In this document: piece after piece, positions 24,270 to 36,539 of the stretch
How positions within the stretch are numbered: the stretch's first letter is position 1
Layout: each line of letters starts with the position of its first letter
Source: Mastigias papua
Taxonomy: Eukaryota > Cnidaria > Scyphozoa > Rhizostomeae > Mastigiidae
Assembly: GCA_964019165.1 (NCBI GenBank)
Contig: OZ025268.1
Coordinates: 13,164,359 to 13,228,358, forward strand
DNA length: 64,000 bases
Direction of reading: 5' to 3'
Made by a program: the position numbers and the translations under genes
Notes under the pieces: generated by a model
The model's input: only the letters and a program-made list of their open reading frames with translations
The model's database searches: none
Told to the model about the DNA's origin: nothing

Positions 24270-27200
24270 GCTTAGATTATGTTTTGGAGCTATTACACAC
24301 GTACTTACAGTGATTGTAGGCCTTGCATAGTATTGTCAGTTTTGCGACATGTAAAGCACTTTCAAGCTGTATATAGTGTAAAAACAGAGACTTAGACTAA
24401 TTTGAGTAGGAAACATTAGCTAAACTACTGGCATCGGTGTAGCCATAGATGTAAAAGACGTTTACCGGCTGAGATTGACGCACTTCCACTCAATTTCAAT
24501 CATACAACAGTATATGCACATATTGGCATTGCTTATGATGGGCGTAAAATACGCATATGTGTAAAGTGTGAGAATACAGCAATGACGACAAATCTGATGG
24601 TCATATGATATTATAAATGCTAAATTCACTGCAGGAATATGCTCAGATTATGTTTTGGAGCTATTACACACGTACTTATAATGATTGTAGGCCTTGCATA
24701 GTATTGTCAGTTTTGCGACATGTAAAGCACTTTAAAGCTCTATATTGTGTAAAAACAGAGACTAAGGCTAATTTGAGTAGGAAACATTAGCTAAACTACT
24801 GGCATCGGTGTAGCCATGGATGTAAAAGACGTTTAGCGGGTGAGACTGACGCACTTCCACTCAATTTCAATCACACAACAGTATATGCACATATTAGCAT
24901 TGACTGTAATGGGCCTAAAATCCGTTTCTGGACAATGTGTGAAAATACAGAGATGACGGCTGATCTGATTGTCATATGATATTATAAATGCTAGATTAAC
25001 TGCAGGAATATGCTTAGATTATGTTTTGGAGCTATTACACACGTACGTATATGTGCAATGTTTGACAATACAGCAATGACGACTGATCTGATGGTCATAT
25101 GATATTATAAATGCTAAGGAATATGCTTAGATTATGTCGTGGAGCTGTTACACACGTACTTATAATGATTGTAGCCCTTGCATAGTATTGTCAGTTTTGC
25201 GACATGTAAAGCACTTAAAAGCTCTATATTGTGTAAAAACAGAGACTAAGGCTAATTTGAGTAGGAAACATTAGCTAAACTACTGGCATCGGTGTAACCA
25301 TAGATGTAAAAGACGTTTAGCGGGTGAGATTGAGGCACTTCCACTCATGTTGAATCATACAACAGTATATGCCAATATTGGCATTGTTTGTGATGGGCCT
25401 AAAATACGTATGTGTGCAAGGTCTGACAATACAGCAATGACGACAGATCTGATGGTCATATGATATTATAAATGCTAGATTCACTGCAGGAATATGCTTA
25501 GATCATGTTTTGGAGCTATTACACACGTACTTAAAGTGATTGTAGGCCTTTCATAGTATTGTCAGTTTTGCGACATGTAAAGCACTCTAAAGCTCTATAT
25601 TGGTGTAAAACAGAGACTTAGGCTAATTTGAGTAGGACACATTCGCTAAACTACTGGCATCGGTGTAACCATAGATGTAAAAGACGTTTCGTGTATGAGA
25701 TTGGCGCACTTCCACTCAATATCACTCATATAACAGTATATGCCAATATTGGCATTGCATGTGATGGGCGTTACAAACGTATGTGTGCAAGGTCTGACAA
25801 TACAGCAATGACGACTGATCTGATGGTCATATGATATTATAAATGCTAGATTCACTGCAGGAATATGCTTAGATTATGTTTTGGAGCTATTACACACGTA
25901 CTTAAAGTGATTGTAGGCCTTGCATATTATTGTCAGTTTTGCGACATGTAAAGCACTCTAAAGCTCTATATTGGTTTAAAACAGAGACTAAGACTAATAT
26001 GAGTAGGAAACATTAGCTAACCTACTGGCATCGGTGTAACCATTGATGTAAAAGACGTTAGGCGGGTGAGATTGACGCACTTCCACTCAATTTCAATCAC
26101 ACACCAGTATATGCACATATTAGCATTGACTGTAATGGGCCTAAAATACGTTTCTAGGCAATGTGTGAAAATACAGAGATGACGACTGATCTGATTGTCA
26201 TATGATATTATAAATGCTAGATTCACTGCAGGAATATGCTTAGATTATGTTTTGGAGCTATTGCACACGTACTTAAAGTGATTGTAGGCCTTGCATAGTA
26301 TTGTCAGTTTTGCGACATGTAAAGCACTTTAAAGCTCTATATTGTGTAAAAACAGAGACTAAGGCTAATGTGAGTAGGAAACATTACCTAAACTACTGGC
26401 ATCGGTGTAACCATAGATGTAAAAGACGTTTAGCGGGTGAGATTGAGGCACTTCCACTCATGTTGAATCATACAACAGTATATGCACATATTAGCATTGA
26501 CTGTAATGGGCCTAAAATCCGTTTCTGGACAATGTGTGAAAATACAGAGATGACGGCTGATCTGATTGTCATATGATATTATAAATGCTAGATTAACTGC
26601 AGGAATATGCTTAGATTATGTTTTGGAGCTATTGCACACGTACTTAAAGTGATTGTAGGCCTTGCATAGTATTGTCAGTTTTGCGACATGTAAAGCACTT
26701 TTAAGCTATATACTGTGTAAAAACAGAGACTAAGGCTAATTTGAGTAGGAAACATTAGCTAAACTACTGGCATCGGTGTAGCCATAGATGTAAAAGACGT
26801 TTAGCGGGTGAGATTGAGGCACTTCCACTCATGTTGAATCATACAACAGTATATGCCAATATTGGCATTGTTTGTGATGGGCCTAAAATACGTATGTGTG
26901 CAATGTTTGACAATACAGCAATGACGACTGATCTGACGGTTATATGATATTATAAATGCTAGATTCACTGCGGGAATATGCTTAGATTATGTTTTGGAGC
27001 TATTACACACGTACTTATAGTGATTGTAGGCCTTGCATATTATTGTCAGATTTGCGACATGTAAAGCACTCTAAAGCTCTATAGTGGTTTAAAACAGAGA
27101 CTAAGACTAATTTGAGTAGGACACATTACCTAAACTACTGGCATCTGTGTAACCATAGATGTAAAAGACGTTTAGCGGGTGAGATTGACGCACTTCCACT

Positions 27201-28450
27201 CAATTTCAATCACACAACAGTATGTTCATATATTAGCATTGACTGTAATGGGCCTAAATACGTTTGTGGGCAATGTGTGAAAATACAGGGATGACGGCTG
27301 ATCTGATGGTCATATGATATTAAAAATGCTAGATTAACTGCAGGAATATGCTTAGATTATGTTTTGGAGCTATTACACACGTACTTAAAGTGATTGTAGG
27401 CCTTGCATAGTATTGTCAGTTTTGCGACATGTAAAGCACTTTAAAGCTCTATATTGTGTAAATACAGAGACTAAGGCTAATTTGAGTAGGAAACATTAGC
27501 TAAACTACTGGCATTGGTGTAACCATAGATGTAAAAGACGTTTAGCGGGTGAGATTGACGCATTTCCACTCAATTTCAATCACACAACAGTATATGCACA
27601 TATTAGCATTGACTGTAATGGGCCTAAAATACGTATGTGTGCAAGGTCTGACAATACAGCAATGACGACAGATCTGATGGTCATATGATATTATAAATGC
27701 TAGATTCACTTCAGGAATATGCTTAGATTATGTTTTGGAGCTATTACACACGTACTTAAAGTGATTGTAGGCCTTTCATAGTATTGTCAGTTTTGCGACA
27801 TGTAAAGCACTTTAAAGCTGTATATAGTGTAAAAACAGAGACTTAGACTAATTTGAGTAGGAAACATTAGCTAAACTACTGGCATCGGTGTAGCCATGGA
27901 TGTAAAAGACGTTTACCGGCTGAGATTGACGCACTTCCACTCAATTTCAATCATACAACAGTATATGCACATATTGGCATTGCTTATGATGGGCGTAAAA
28001 TACGCATATGTGTAAAGTGTGAGAATACAGCAATGACGACAAATCTCATGGTCATATGATATTATAAATGCTAAATTCACTGCAGGAATATGCTCAGATT
28101 ATGTTTTGGAGCTATTACACACGTACTTACAGTGATTGTAGGCCTTGCATAGTATTGTCAGTTTTGCGACATGTAAAGCACTTTCAAGCTGTATATAGTG
28201 TAAAAACAGAGACTTAGACTAATTTGAGTAGGAAACATTAGCTAAACTACTGGCATCGGAGTAGCCATGGATGTAAAAGACGTTTACCGGCTGAGATTGA
28301 CGCACTTCCACTCAATTTCAATCATACAACAGTATATGCACATATTGGCATTGCTTATGATGGGCGTAAAATACGCATATGTGTAAAGTGTGAGAATACA
28401 GCAATGACGACAAATCTGATGGTCATATGATATTATAAATGCTAAATTCA
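24270..28450 (+). repeat. Large duplicated block, copy A (~4.2 kb)
   Basis: Matches 31804 to about 35623. The offset is 7534 bp up to about 25.1 kb, 7544 bp from 25.12 to about 26.6 kb, and 7173 bp beyond. The 10-bp step is explained exactly by a 10-bp deletion near 25115 in this copy (ATGCTAAGGAATATG lacking GATTCACTGC). The 371-bp step is one whole monomer lost from the other copy near 26.3 to 26.7 kb. Markers include ACTTTCAAGCTG (24359), the mini-monomer at 25021, TTCGTGTATGAGATTGGC (25687) and TACGCATATGTGTAAAGTG (24551). Confidence 0.85.
25021..25133 (+). repeat. Mini-monomer (248-bp deletion plus 10-bp deletion), copy 1
   Basis: Only 113 bp separate two successive monomer starts. After TTACACACGTAC the sequence jumps to GTATATGTGCAATGTTTG, skipping 248 bp. 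TAC is shared at both breakpoints. A second, independent 10-bp deletion removes GATTCACTGC before AGGAATATGC. The 248-bp deletion also occurs at 32555 and 38611, but the 10-bp deletion occurs only here. Confidence 0.93.
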
Positions 28451-28554
28451 CTGCAGGAATATGCTTAGATTATGTTTTGGAGCTATTACACACGTACTTA
28501 TAGTGATTGTAGGCCTTGCATAGTATTGTCAGTTTTGCGACATGTAAAGCACTT

Positions 28555-29674
28555 AACAAGCTATATATTGTGTACAAACAGAGACTAAGACTAATTTGAG
28601 TAGGAAACATTAGCTACACTACTGGCATCGGGGTAGCCATGGATGTAAAAGACGTTTAGCGGCTGAGATTGACGCACTTCCACACAATTTCAATCATACA
28701 ACAGTATATGCACATATTGGCATTGCTTGTGATGGGCGTAAAATACGTATATGTGTGAAGTGTGAGAATATGACAATGACGACAAATCTGATGGTCATAT
28801 GATATTATAAATGCTAGATTCACTGCAGGAATATGCTTAGATTATGTTTTGGAGCTAATACAAACGTAGTTAAAGTGATTGTAGGCCTTGCATAGTATTG
28901 TCAGTTTTCCGACATGTAAAGCACTTTAAAGCTGTATATAATGTAAAACCAGAGACTAAGACTAATTTGAGTAGGAAACATTAGCTAAACTACTGGCATC
29001 GGTGTAACCATAGATGTAAAAGATGTTTAGCGTGTGAGATTGAGGCACTTCCACTCATGTTGAATCATACAACAGTATATGCAAATATTGGCATTGCCTG
29101 TGATGGGCATTACATACGTATGTGTGCAAGGTCTGACAATACAGCAATGACGACTGATCTGATGGTCATATGATATTATAAATGCTAGATTCACCTCAGG
29201 AATATGCTTAGATTATGTTTTGGAGCTATTACACACGTACTTATAGTGATTGTAGGCCTTGCATATTATTGTCAGTTTTGCGACACGTAAAGCACTGTAA
29301 AGCTCTATATTGTGTAAAAACAGAGACTAAGGCTAATTTGAGTAGGAAACATTAGCTAAACTACTGGCATCGGTGTAATCATGGATACAAAAAAGAACGT
29401 TTAGTGTATGAGATTGGCGCACTTCCACTCAATTTCACTCATATAACAGTATATGCCAATAGTGGCATTGCCTGTGATGGGCTTTAACCACGTATGTGTG
29501 CAAGGTCTGACAATACAGCAATGACGACTGATCTGATGGTCATATGATATTATAAATGCTAGATTCTTTGCAGGAATATGCATAGATTATGATTTGGAGC
29601 TATTACACACGTACTTATAATGATTGTAGCCCTTGCATAGTATTTAATGTTTGCGACATGTAAAGCACTTTAAA
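28555..29674 (+). repeat. Partial third copy of the four-monomer HOR
   Basis: It matches unit 1 of the 1486-bp HOR from about 15121 to 16240 at an offset of 13434 bp (CATCGGGGTAGCC at about 28626). It contains the +3-bp GATACAAAAAAGAACG marker near 29385 and the -1-bp TAGTATTTAATGTTTGCG marker near 29640. Just after that marker, near 29675, GCTCTATATTG becomes GCTGTATATAGTG and the sequence continues as a copy of the 18.5-kb block. This junction deletes part of unit 1 and all of unit 2 relative to the first locus. Confidence 0.88.
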
Positions 29675-29689
29675 GCTGTATATAGTGTA

Positions 29690-31335
29690 CAAACAGAGAC
29701 TAAGGCTAATTTGAGTAGGAGCCATTAGCTAAACTACTGGCATCGGTGTAACCGTAGATGCAAAGGACGTTTAGTGTATGAGATTGACGCATTTCCACTC
29801 AATTTCAATAATACAACAGTATATGCACATACTGGCATTGCTGGTGATAGGCCTAAAATACGTATGTGTACAAGGTCTGACAATACAGCAATGACGACTG
29901 ATCTGAAGGTCATATGATATTATAAATGCTAGATTCACTGCAGGAATATGCTTAGATTATGCTTTGGAGCTATTACACACGTACTTACAGTGATTGTAGG
30001 CCTTGCATAGTATTGTCAGTTGTCCGACATGTAAAGTACTTTAAAGCTGTATATAGTGAAAAAACAGAGACTAAGGCTTATTTGAGTATGAAACATTGGC
30101 TAAACTACTGGCATCGGTGTAACCTTAAATGTAAAAGACGTTTACCGGGTGAGATTGACGCACTTCCACTCAATTTCAATCACACAACAGTATATGCACA
30201 TATTAGCATTGCCTGTGATGGGCCTAAAATACGTTTCTTGCAATGTGTGAAAATACAGAGATGACGACAAATCTGATGGTAATATGATATTATAAATGCT
30301 AGATTCACTGCAGGAATATGCTTAGATTATGTTTTCGAGCTATTACACACGTACGTATAATGATTGTAGCCCTTGCATAGTATTGTCAGTTTTGCGACAT
30401 GTAAAGCACTTTAAAGCTCTATATTGTGTAAAAACAAAGACTAAGACTAATTTGAGTAGGAAACATTAGCTAAAATACCGGCATCGGTTTAACCATAGAT
30501 GTGAAAGACGTTTAGCGGGCGAGATTGACGCACTTCCACTCAATTTCAATCACACAACAGTATATGCATATATTAGCATTGACTGTAATGGGCCTAAAAT
30601 ACGTTTCTAGGCAATGTGTGAAAATACAGAGATGACGACTGATCTGATTGTCGTATGATATTATAAATGCTAAATTCACTGCAGGAATATGCTTAGATTA
30701 TGTTTTGGAGCTATTACACACGTACTTAAAGAGATTGTAGGCCTTTCATAGTATTGTCAGTTTTGCGATATGTAAAGCACTGTAAAGCTCTATATTGTGT
30801 AAAAACAGAGACTAAGACTAATTTGGGTAGGAAACATTAGCTAAACTACTGGCATTGGTGTGACCATAGATGTAAAAGACGTTTGGCGGGTGAGATTGAG
30901 GCAATTCCACTCATGTTGAATCATACAACAGTATATGCAAATATTGGCATTGCCTTTAATGAGCCTAAAGTACGTATGTGTGCAAGGTCTGACAATACAG
31001 CAATGACGACTGATCTGATGGTTATATGATATTATAAATGCTAGATTCACTGCAGGAATATGCTTAGATTATGTTTTGGAGCTATTACACACGTACTTAA
31101 AGTGATTGTAGGCCTTGCATAGTATTGTCAGTTTTGCGACATGTAAAGCACTTTAAAGCTCTATATTGGTTTAAAACAGAGACTAAGACTAATTTGAGTA
31201 GGACACATTACCTAAACTACTGGCATCTGTGTAACCATAGATGTAAAAGACGTTTAGCGGGTGAGATTGACGCACTTCCACTCAATTTCAATCACACAAC
31301 AGTATGTGCATATATTAGCATTGACTGTAATGGGC
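29690..31335 (+). repeat. Copy of the 18.5 to 20.5 kb block
   Basis: Begins with the GGAGCCATTAGC/GCAAAGGACG monomer at an offset of 11206 bp from 18.5 kb. Beyond the ATGCTTTGGAGC monomer at 29959 the offset drops to 10836 bp. The difference of 370 bp is exactly one monomer: of the adjacent pair at 18753 and 19123 only one, resembling the second (TTGTCCGACATGTAAAGTAC), is present here. The match continues through the GGCATTGGTGTGACC monomer (30850) to about 31335, where it switches to the TACGTTTGTCGGCAATG type. Confidence 0.85.
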
Positions 31336-31803
31336 CTAAATACGTTTGTCGGCAATGTGTGAAAATACAGAGATGGCGGCTGATCTGATGGTCATATAAT
31401 ATTAAAAATGCTAGATTAACTGCAGGAATATGCTTAGATTATGTTTTGGAGCTATTACACACGTACTTAAAGTGATTGTAGGCCTTGCATAGTATTGTCA
31501 GTTTTGCGACATGTAAAGCAATTTAAAAGCTATATATTGTGTACAAACAGAGACTAAGACAAATTTGAGTAGGAAACATTAGCTAAACTACTGGCATTGG
31601 TGTAACCATAGATGTAAAAGACGTTTAGCGGGTGAGATTGACACATTTCCACTCAATTTCAATCACACAACAGTATATGCACATATTAGCATTGACTGTA
31701 ATGGGCCTAAAATACGTATGTGTGCAAGGTCTGACAATACAGCAATGACGACAAATCTCATGGTCATATGATATTATAAATGCTAAATTCACTGCAGGAA
31801 TAT

Positions 31804-34800
31804 GCTCAGATTATGTTTTGGAGCTATTACACACGTACTTACAGTGATTGTAGGCCTTGCATAGTATTGTCAGTTTTGCGACATGTAAAGCACTTTCAAG
31901 CTGTATATAGTGTAAAAACAGAGACTTAGACTAATTTGAGTAGGAAACATTAGCTAAACTACTGGCATCGGTGTAGCCATGGATGTAAAAGACGTTTACC
32001 GGCTGAGATTGACGCACTTCCACTCAATTTCAATCATACAACAGTATATGCACATATTGGCATTGCTTATGATGGGTGTAAAATACGCATATGTGTAAAG
32101 TGTGAGAATACAGCAATGACGACAAATCTGATGGTCATATGATATTATAAATGCTAAATTCACTGCAGGAATATGCTCAGATTATGTTTTGGAGCTATTA
32201 CACACGTACTTATAATGATTGTAGGCCTTGCATAGTATTGTCAGTTTTGCGACATGTAAAGCACTTTAAAGCTCTATATTGTGTAAAAACAGAGACTAAG
32301 GCTAATTTGAGTAGGAAACATTAGCTAAACTACTGGCATCGGTGTAGCCATGGATGTAAAAGACGTTTAGCGGGTGAGATTGACGCACTTTCACTCAATT
32401 TCAATCACACAACAGTATATGCACATATTAGCATTGACTGTAATGGGCCTAAAATCCGTTTCTGGACAATGTGTGAAAATACAGAGATGACGGCTGATCT
32501 GATTGTCATATGATATTATAAATGCTAGATTAACTGCAGGAATATGCTTAGATTATGTTTTGGAGCTATTACACACGTACGTATATGTGCAATGTTTGAC
32601 AATACAGCAATGACGACAAATCTCATGGTCATATGATATTATAAATGCTAAATTCACTGCAGGAATATGCTCAGATTATGTTTTGGAGCTATTACACACG
32701 TACTTATAATGATTGTAGGCCTTGCATAGTATTGTCAGTTGTGCGACATGTAAAGCACTTAAAAGCTCTATATTGTGTAAAAACAGAGACTAAGGCTAAT
32801 TTGAGTAGGAAACATTAGCTAAACTACTGGCATCGGTGTAACCATAGATGTAAAAGACGTTTAGCGGGTGAGATTGAGGCACTTCCACTCATGTTGAATC
32901 ATACAACAGTATATGCCAATATTGGCATTGTTTGTGATAGGCCTAAAATACGTATGTGTGCAAGGTCTGACAATACAGCAATGACGACAGATCTGATGGT
33001 CATATGGTATTATAAATGCTAGATTCACTTCAGGAATATGCTTAGATCATGTTTTGGAGCTATTACACACGTACTTAAAGTGATTGTAGGCCTTTCATAG
33101 TATTGTCAGTTTTGCGACATGTAAAGCACTCTAAAGCTCTATATTGGTGTAAAACAGAGACTTAGGCTAATTTGAGTAGGACACATTCGCTAAACTACTG
33201 GCATCGGTGTAACCATAGATGTAAAAGACGTTTCGTGTATGAGATTGGCGCACTTCCACTCAATATCACTCATATAACAGTATATGCCAATATTGGCATT
33301 GCATGTGATGGGCGTTACAAACGTATCTGTGCAAGGTCTGACAATACAGCAATGACGACTGATCTGATGGTCATATGATATTATAAATGCTAGATTCACT
33401 GCAGGAATATGCTTAGATTATGTTTTGGAGCTATTACACACGTACTTAAAGTGATTGTAGGCCTTGCATATTATTGTCAGTTTTGCGACATGTAAAGCAC
33501 TCTAAAGCTCTATATTGGTTTAAAACAGAGACTAAGACTAATATGAGTAGGAAACATTAGCTAACCTACTGGCATCGGTGTAACCATTGATGTAAAAGAC
33601 GTTAGGCGGGTGAGATTGACGCACTTCCACTCAATTTCAATCACACACCAGTATATGCACATATTAGCATTGACTGTAATGGGCCTAAAATACGTTTCTA
33701 GGCAATGTGTGAAAATACAGAGATGACGACTGATCTGATTGTCATATGATATTATAAATGCTAGATTCACTGCAGGAATATGCTTAGATTATGTTTTGGA
33801 GCTATTGCACACGTACTTAAAGTGATTGTAGGCCTTGCATAGTATTGTCAGTTTTGCGACATGTAAAGCACTTTAAAGCTCTATATTGTGTAAAAACAGA
33901 GACTAAGGCTAATTTGAGTAGGAAACATTAGCTAAACTACTGGCATCGGTGTAACCATAGATGTAAAAGACGTTTAGCGGGTGAGATTGAGGCACTTCCA
34001 CTCATGTTGAATCATACAACAGTATATGCCAATATTGGCATTGTTTGTGATGGGCCTAAAATACGTATGTGTGCAATGTTTGACAATACAGCAATGACGA
34101 CTGATCTGATGGTTATATGATATTATAAATGCTAGATTCACTGCGGGAATATGCTTAGATTATGTTTTGGAGCTATTACACACGTACTTATAGTGATTGT
34201 AGGCCTTGCATATTATTGTCAGATTTGCGACATGTAAAGCACTCTAAAGCTCTATAGTGGTTTAAAACAGAGACTAAGACTACTTTGAGTAGGACACATT
34301 ACCTAAACTACTGGCATCTGTGTAACCATAGATGTAAAAGACGTTTAGCGGGTGAGATTGACGCACTTCCACTCAATTTCAATCACACAACAGTATGTTC
34401 ATATATTAGCATTGACTGTAATGGGCCTAAATACGTTTGTGGGCAATGTGTGAAAATACAGAGATGACGGCTGATCTGATGGTCATATGATATTAAAAAT
34501 GCTAGATTAACTGCAGGAATATGCTTAGATTATGTTTTGGAGCTATTACACACGTACTTAAAGTGATTGTAGGCCTTGCATAGTATTGTCAGTTTTGCGA
34601 CATGTACAGCACTTTAAAGCTCTATATTGTGTAAATACAGAGACTAAGGCTAATTTGAGTAGGAAACATTAGCTAAACTACTGGCATTGGTGTAACCATA
34701 GATGTAAAAGACGTTTAGCGGGTGAGATTGACGCATTTCCACTCAATTTCAATCACACAACAGTATATGCACATATTAGCATTGACTGTAATGGGCCTAA

Positions 34801-35623
34801 AATACGTATGTGTGCAAGGTCTGACAATACAGCAATGACGACAGATCTGATGGTCATATGATATTATAAATGCTAGATTCACTTCAGGAATATGCTTAGA
34901 TTATGTTTTGGAGCTATTACACACGTACTTAAAGTGATTGTAGGCCTTTCATAGTATTGTCAGTTTTGCGACATGTAAAGCACTTTAAAGCTGTATATAG
35001 TGTAAAAACAGAGACTTAGACTAATTTGAGTAGGAAACATTAGCTAAACTACTGGCATCGGTGTAGCCATGGATGTAAAAGACGTTTACCGGCTGAGATT
35101 GACGCACTTCCACTCGATTTCAATCATACAACAGTATATGCACATATTGGCATTGCTTATGATGGGCGTAAAATACGCATATGTGTAAAGTGTGAGAATA
35201 CAGCAATGACGACAAATCTGATGGTCATATGATATTATAAATGCTAAATTCACTGCAGGAATATGCTCAGATTATGTTATGGAGCTATTACACACGTACT
35301 TACAGTGATTGTAGGCCTTGCATAGTATTGTCAGTTTTGCGACATGTAAAGCACTTTCAAGCTGTATATAGTGTAAAAACAGAGACTTAGACTAATTTGA
35401 GTAGGAAACATTAGCTAAACTACTGGCATCGGTGTAGCCATGGATGTAAAAGACGTTTACCGGCTGAGATTGACGCACTTCCACTCAATTTCAATCATAC
35501 AACAGTATATGCACATATTGGCATTGCTTATGATGGGCGTAAAATACGCATATGTGTAAAGTGTGAGAATACAGCAATGACGACAAATCTGATGGTCATA
35601 TGATATTATAAATGCTAAATTCA
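31804..35623 (+). repeat. Large duplicated block, copy B (~3.8 kb)
   Basis: Counterpart of the 24.3 to 28.45 kb block. It carries ACTTTCAAGCTG at 31893, the 123-bp mini-monomer at 32555, the TTCGTGTATGAGATTGGC monomer (33231), the TTGATGTAAAAGACGTTAGG monomer near 33590, and the TACGCATATGTGTAAAGTG monomers near 35173. One monomer present in copy A near 26.3 to 26.7 kb is missing here. Immediately after the mini-monomer a short segment (AATCTCATGG, TAAATTCACTGCAGG, CTCAGATTATG) differs from copy A, so part of this copy was overwritten from another monomer type. Confidence 0.83.
32555..32677 (+). repeat. Mini-monomer (248-bp deletion), copy 2
   Basis: A 123-bp monomer with the same breakpoint as at 25021: CACACGTAC joined to GTATATGTGCAATG. 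The left flank (ACAATGTGTGAAAATACAG, GGCTGATCTGATTGTC, TAGATTAACTGCAGG) is the same at all three copies. The right flank (GACAAATCTCATGG, then CTCAGATTATGTTTTGG) is different from copies 1 and 3. Confidence 0.93.
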
Positions 35624-36083
35624 CTGCAGGAATATGCTCAGATTATGTTTTGGAGCTATTACACACGTACTTACAGTGATTGTAGGCCTTGCATAGTATT
35701 GTCAGTTTTGCGACATGTAAAGCACTTTAAAGCTGTATATAGTGTAAAAACAGAGACTTAGACTAATTTGAGTAGGAAACATTAGCTAAACTACTGGCAT
35801 CGGTGTAGCCATGGATGTAAAAGACGTTTACCGGCTGAGATTGACGCACTTCCACTCGATTTCAATCATACAACAGTATATGCACATATTGGCATTGCTT
35901 ATGATGGGCGTAAAATACGCATATGTGTAAAGTGTGAGAATACAGCAATGACGACAAATCTGATGGTCATATGATATTATAAATGCTAAATTCACTGCAG
36001 GAATATGCTCAGATTATGTTATGGAGCTATTACACACGTACTTACAGTGATTGTAGGCCTTGCATAGTATTGTCAGTTTTGCG
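34976..36083 (+). repeat. Run of three near-identical monomers (GCATATG type)
   Basis: Three successive monomers carry GAGACTTAGACTAATTTG, GTAGCCATGGATG, TTTACCGGCTGAGATTG, GCTTATGATGGGCGTAAAA and ACGCATATGTGTAAAGTG. They differ from one another at only a few positions, for example ACTCGATTTC versus ACTCAATTTC, TTATGTTATGG versus TTATGTTTTGG, and ACTTTCAAGC versus ACTTTAAAGC. The corresponding region near 27.8 to 28.4 kb has two such monomers, so one was added in this copy. Confidence 0.85.
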
Positions 36084-36539
36084 ACATGTAAAGCACTTTA
36101 AAGCTCTATATTGTGTAAAAACAGAGACTAAGGCTAATTTGAGTAGGAAACATTAGCTAAACTACTGGCATCGGTGTAACCATAGATGTAAAAGACGTTT
36201 GGCGGGTGAGATTGAGGCACTTCCACTCATGTTGAATCATACAACAGTATATGCACATATTAGCATTGACTGTAATGGGCCTAAAATCCGTTTCTGGACA
36301 ATGTGTGAAAATACAGAGATGACGGCTGATCTGATTGTCATATGATATTATAAATGCTAGATTCACTGCAGGAATATGCTTAGATTATGTTTTGGAGCTA
36401 TTACACACGTACTTAAAGTGATTGTAGGCCTTGCATAGTATTGTCAGTTTTGCGACATGTAAAGCACTTTAAAGCTATATATTGTGTAAAAACAGAGACT
36501 AAGGCTAATTTGAGTAGGAAGCATTAGCTAAACTACTGG

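Noticed and set aside
25021..25133. The mini-monomer as an assembly artefact
   Set aside because: The same breakpoint is found at three separate loci with partly different flanks, which is hard to explain by a single misassembly, although read support should still be checked.
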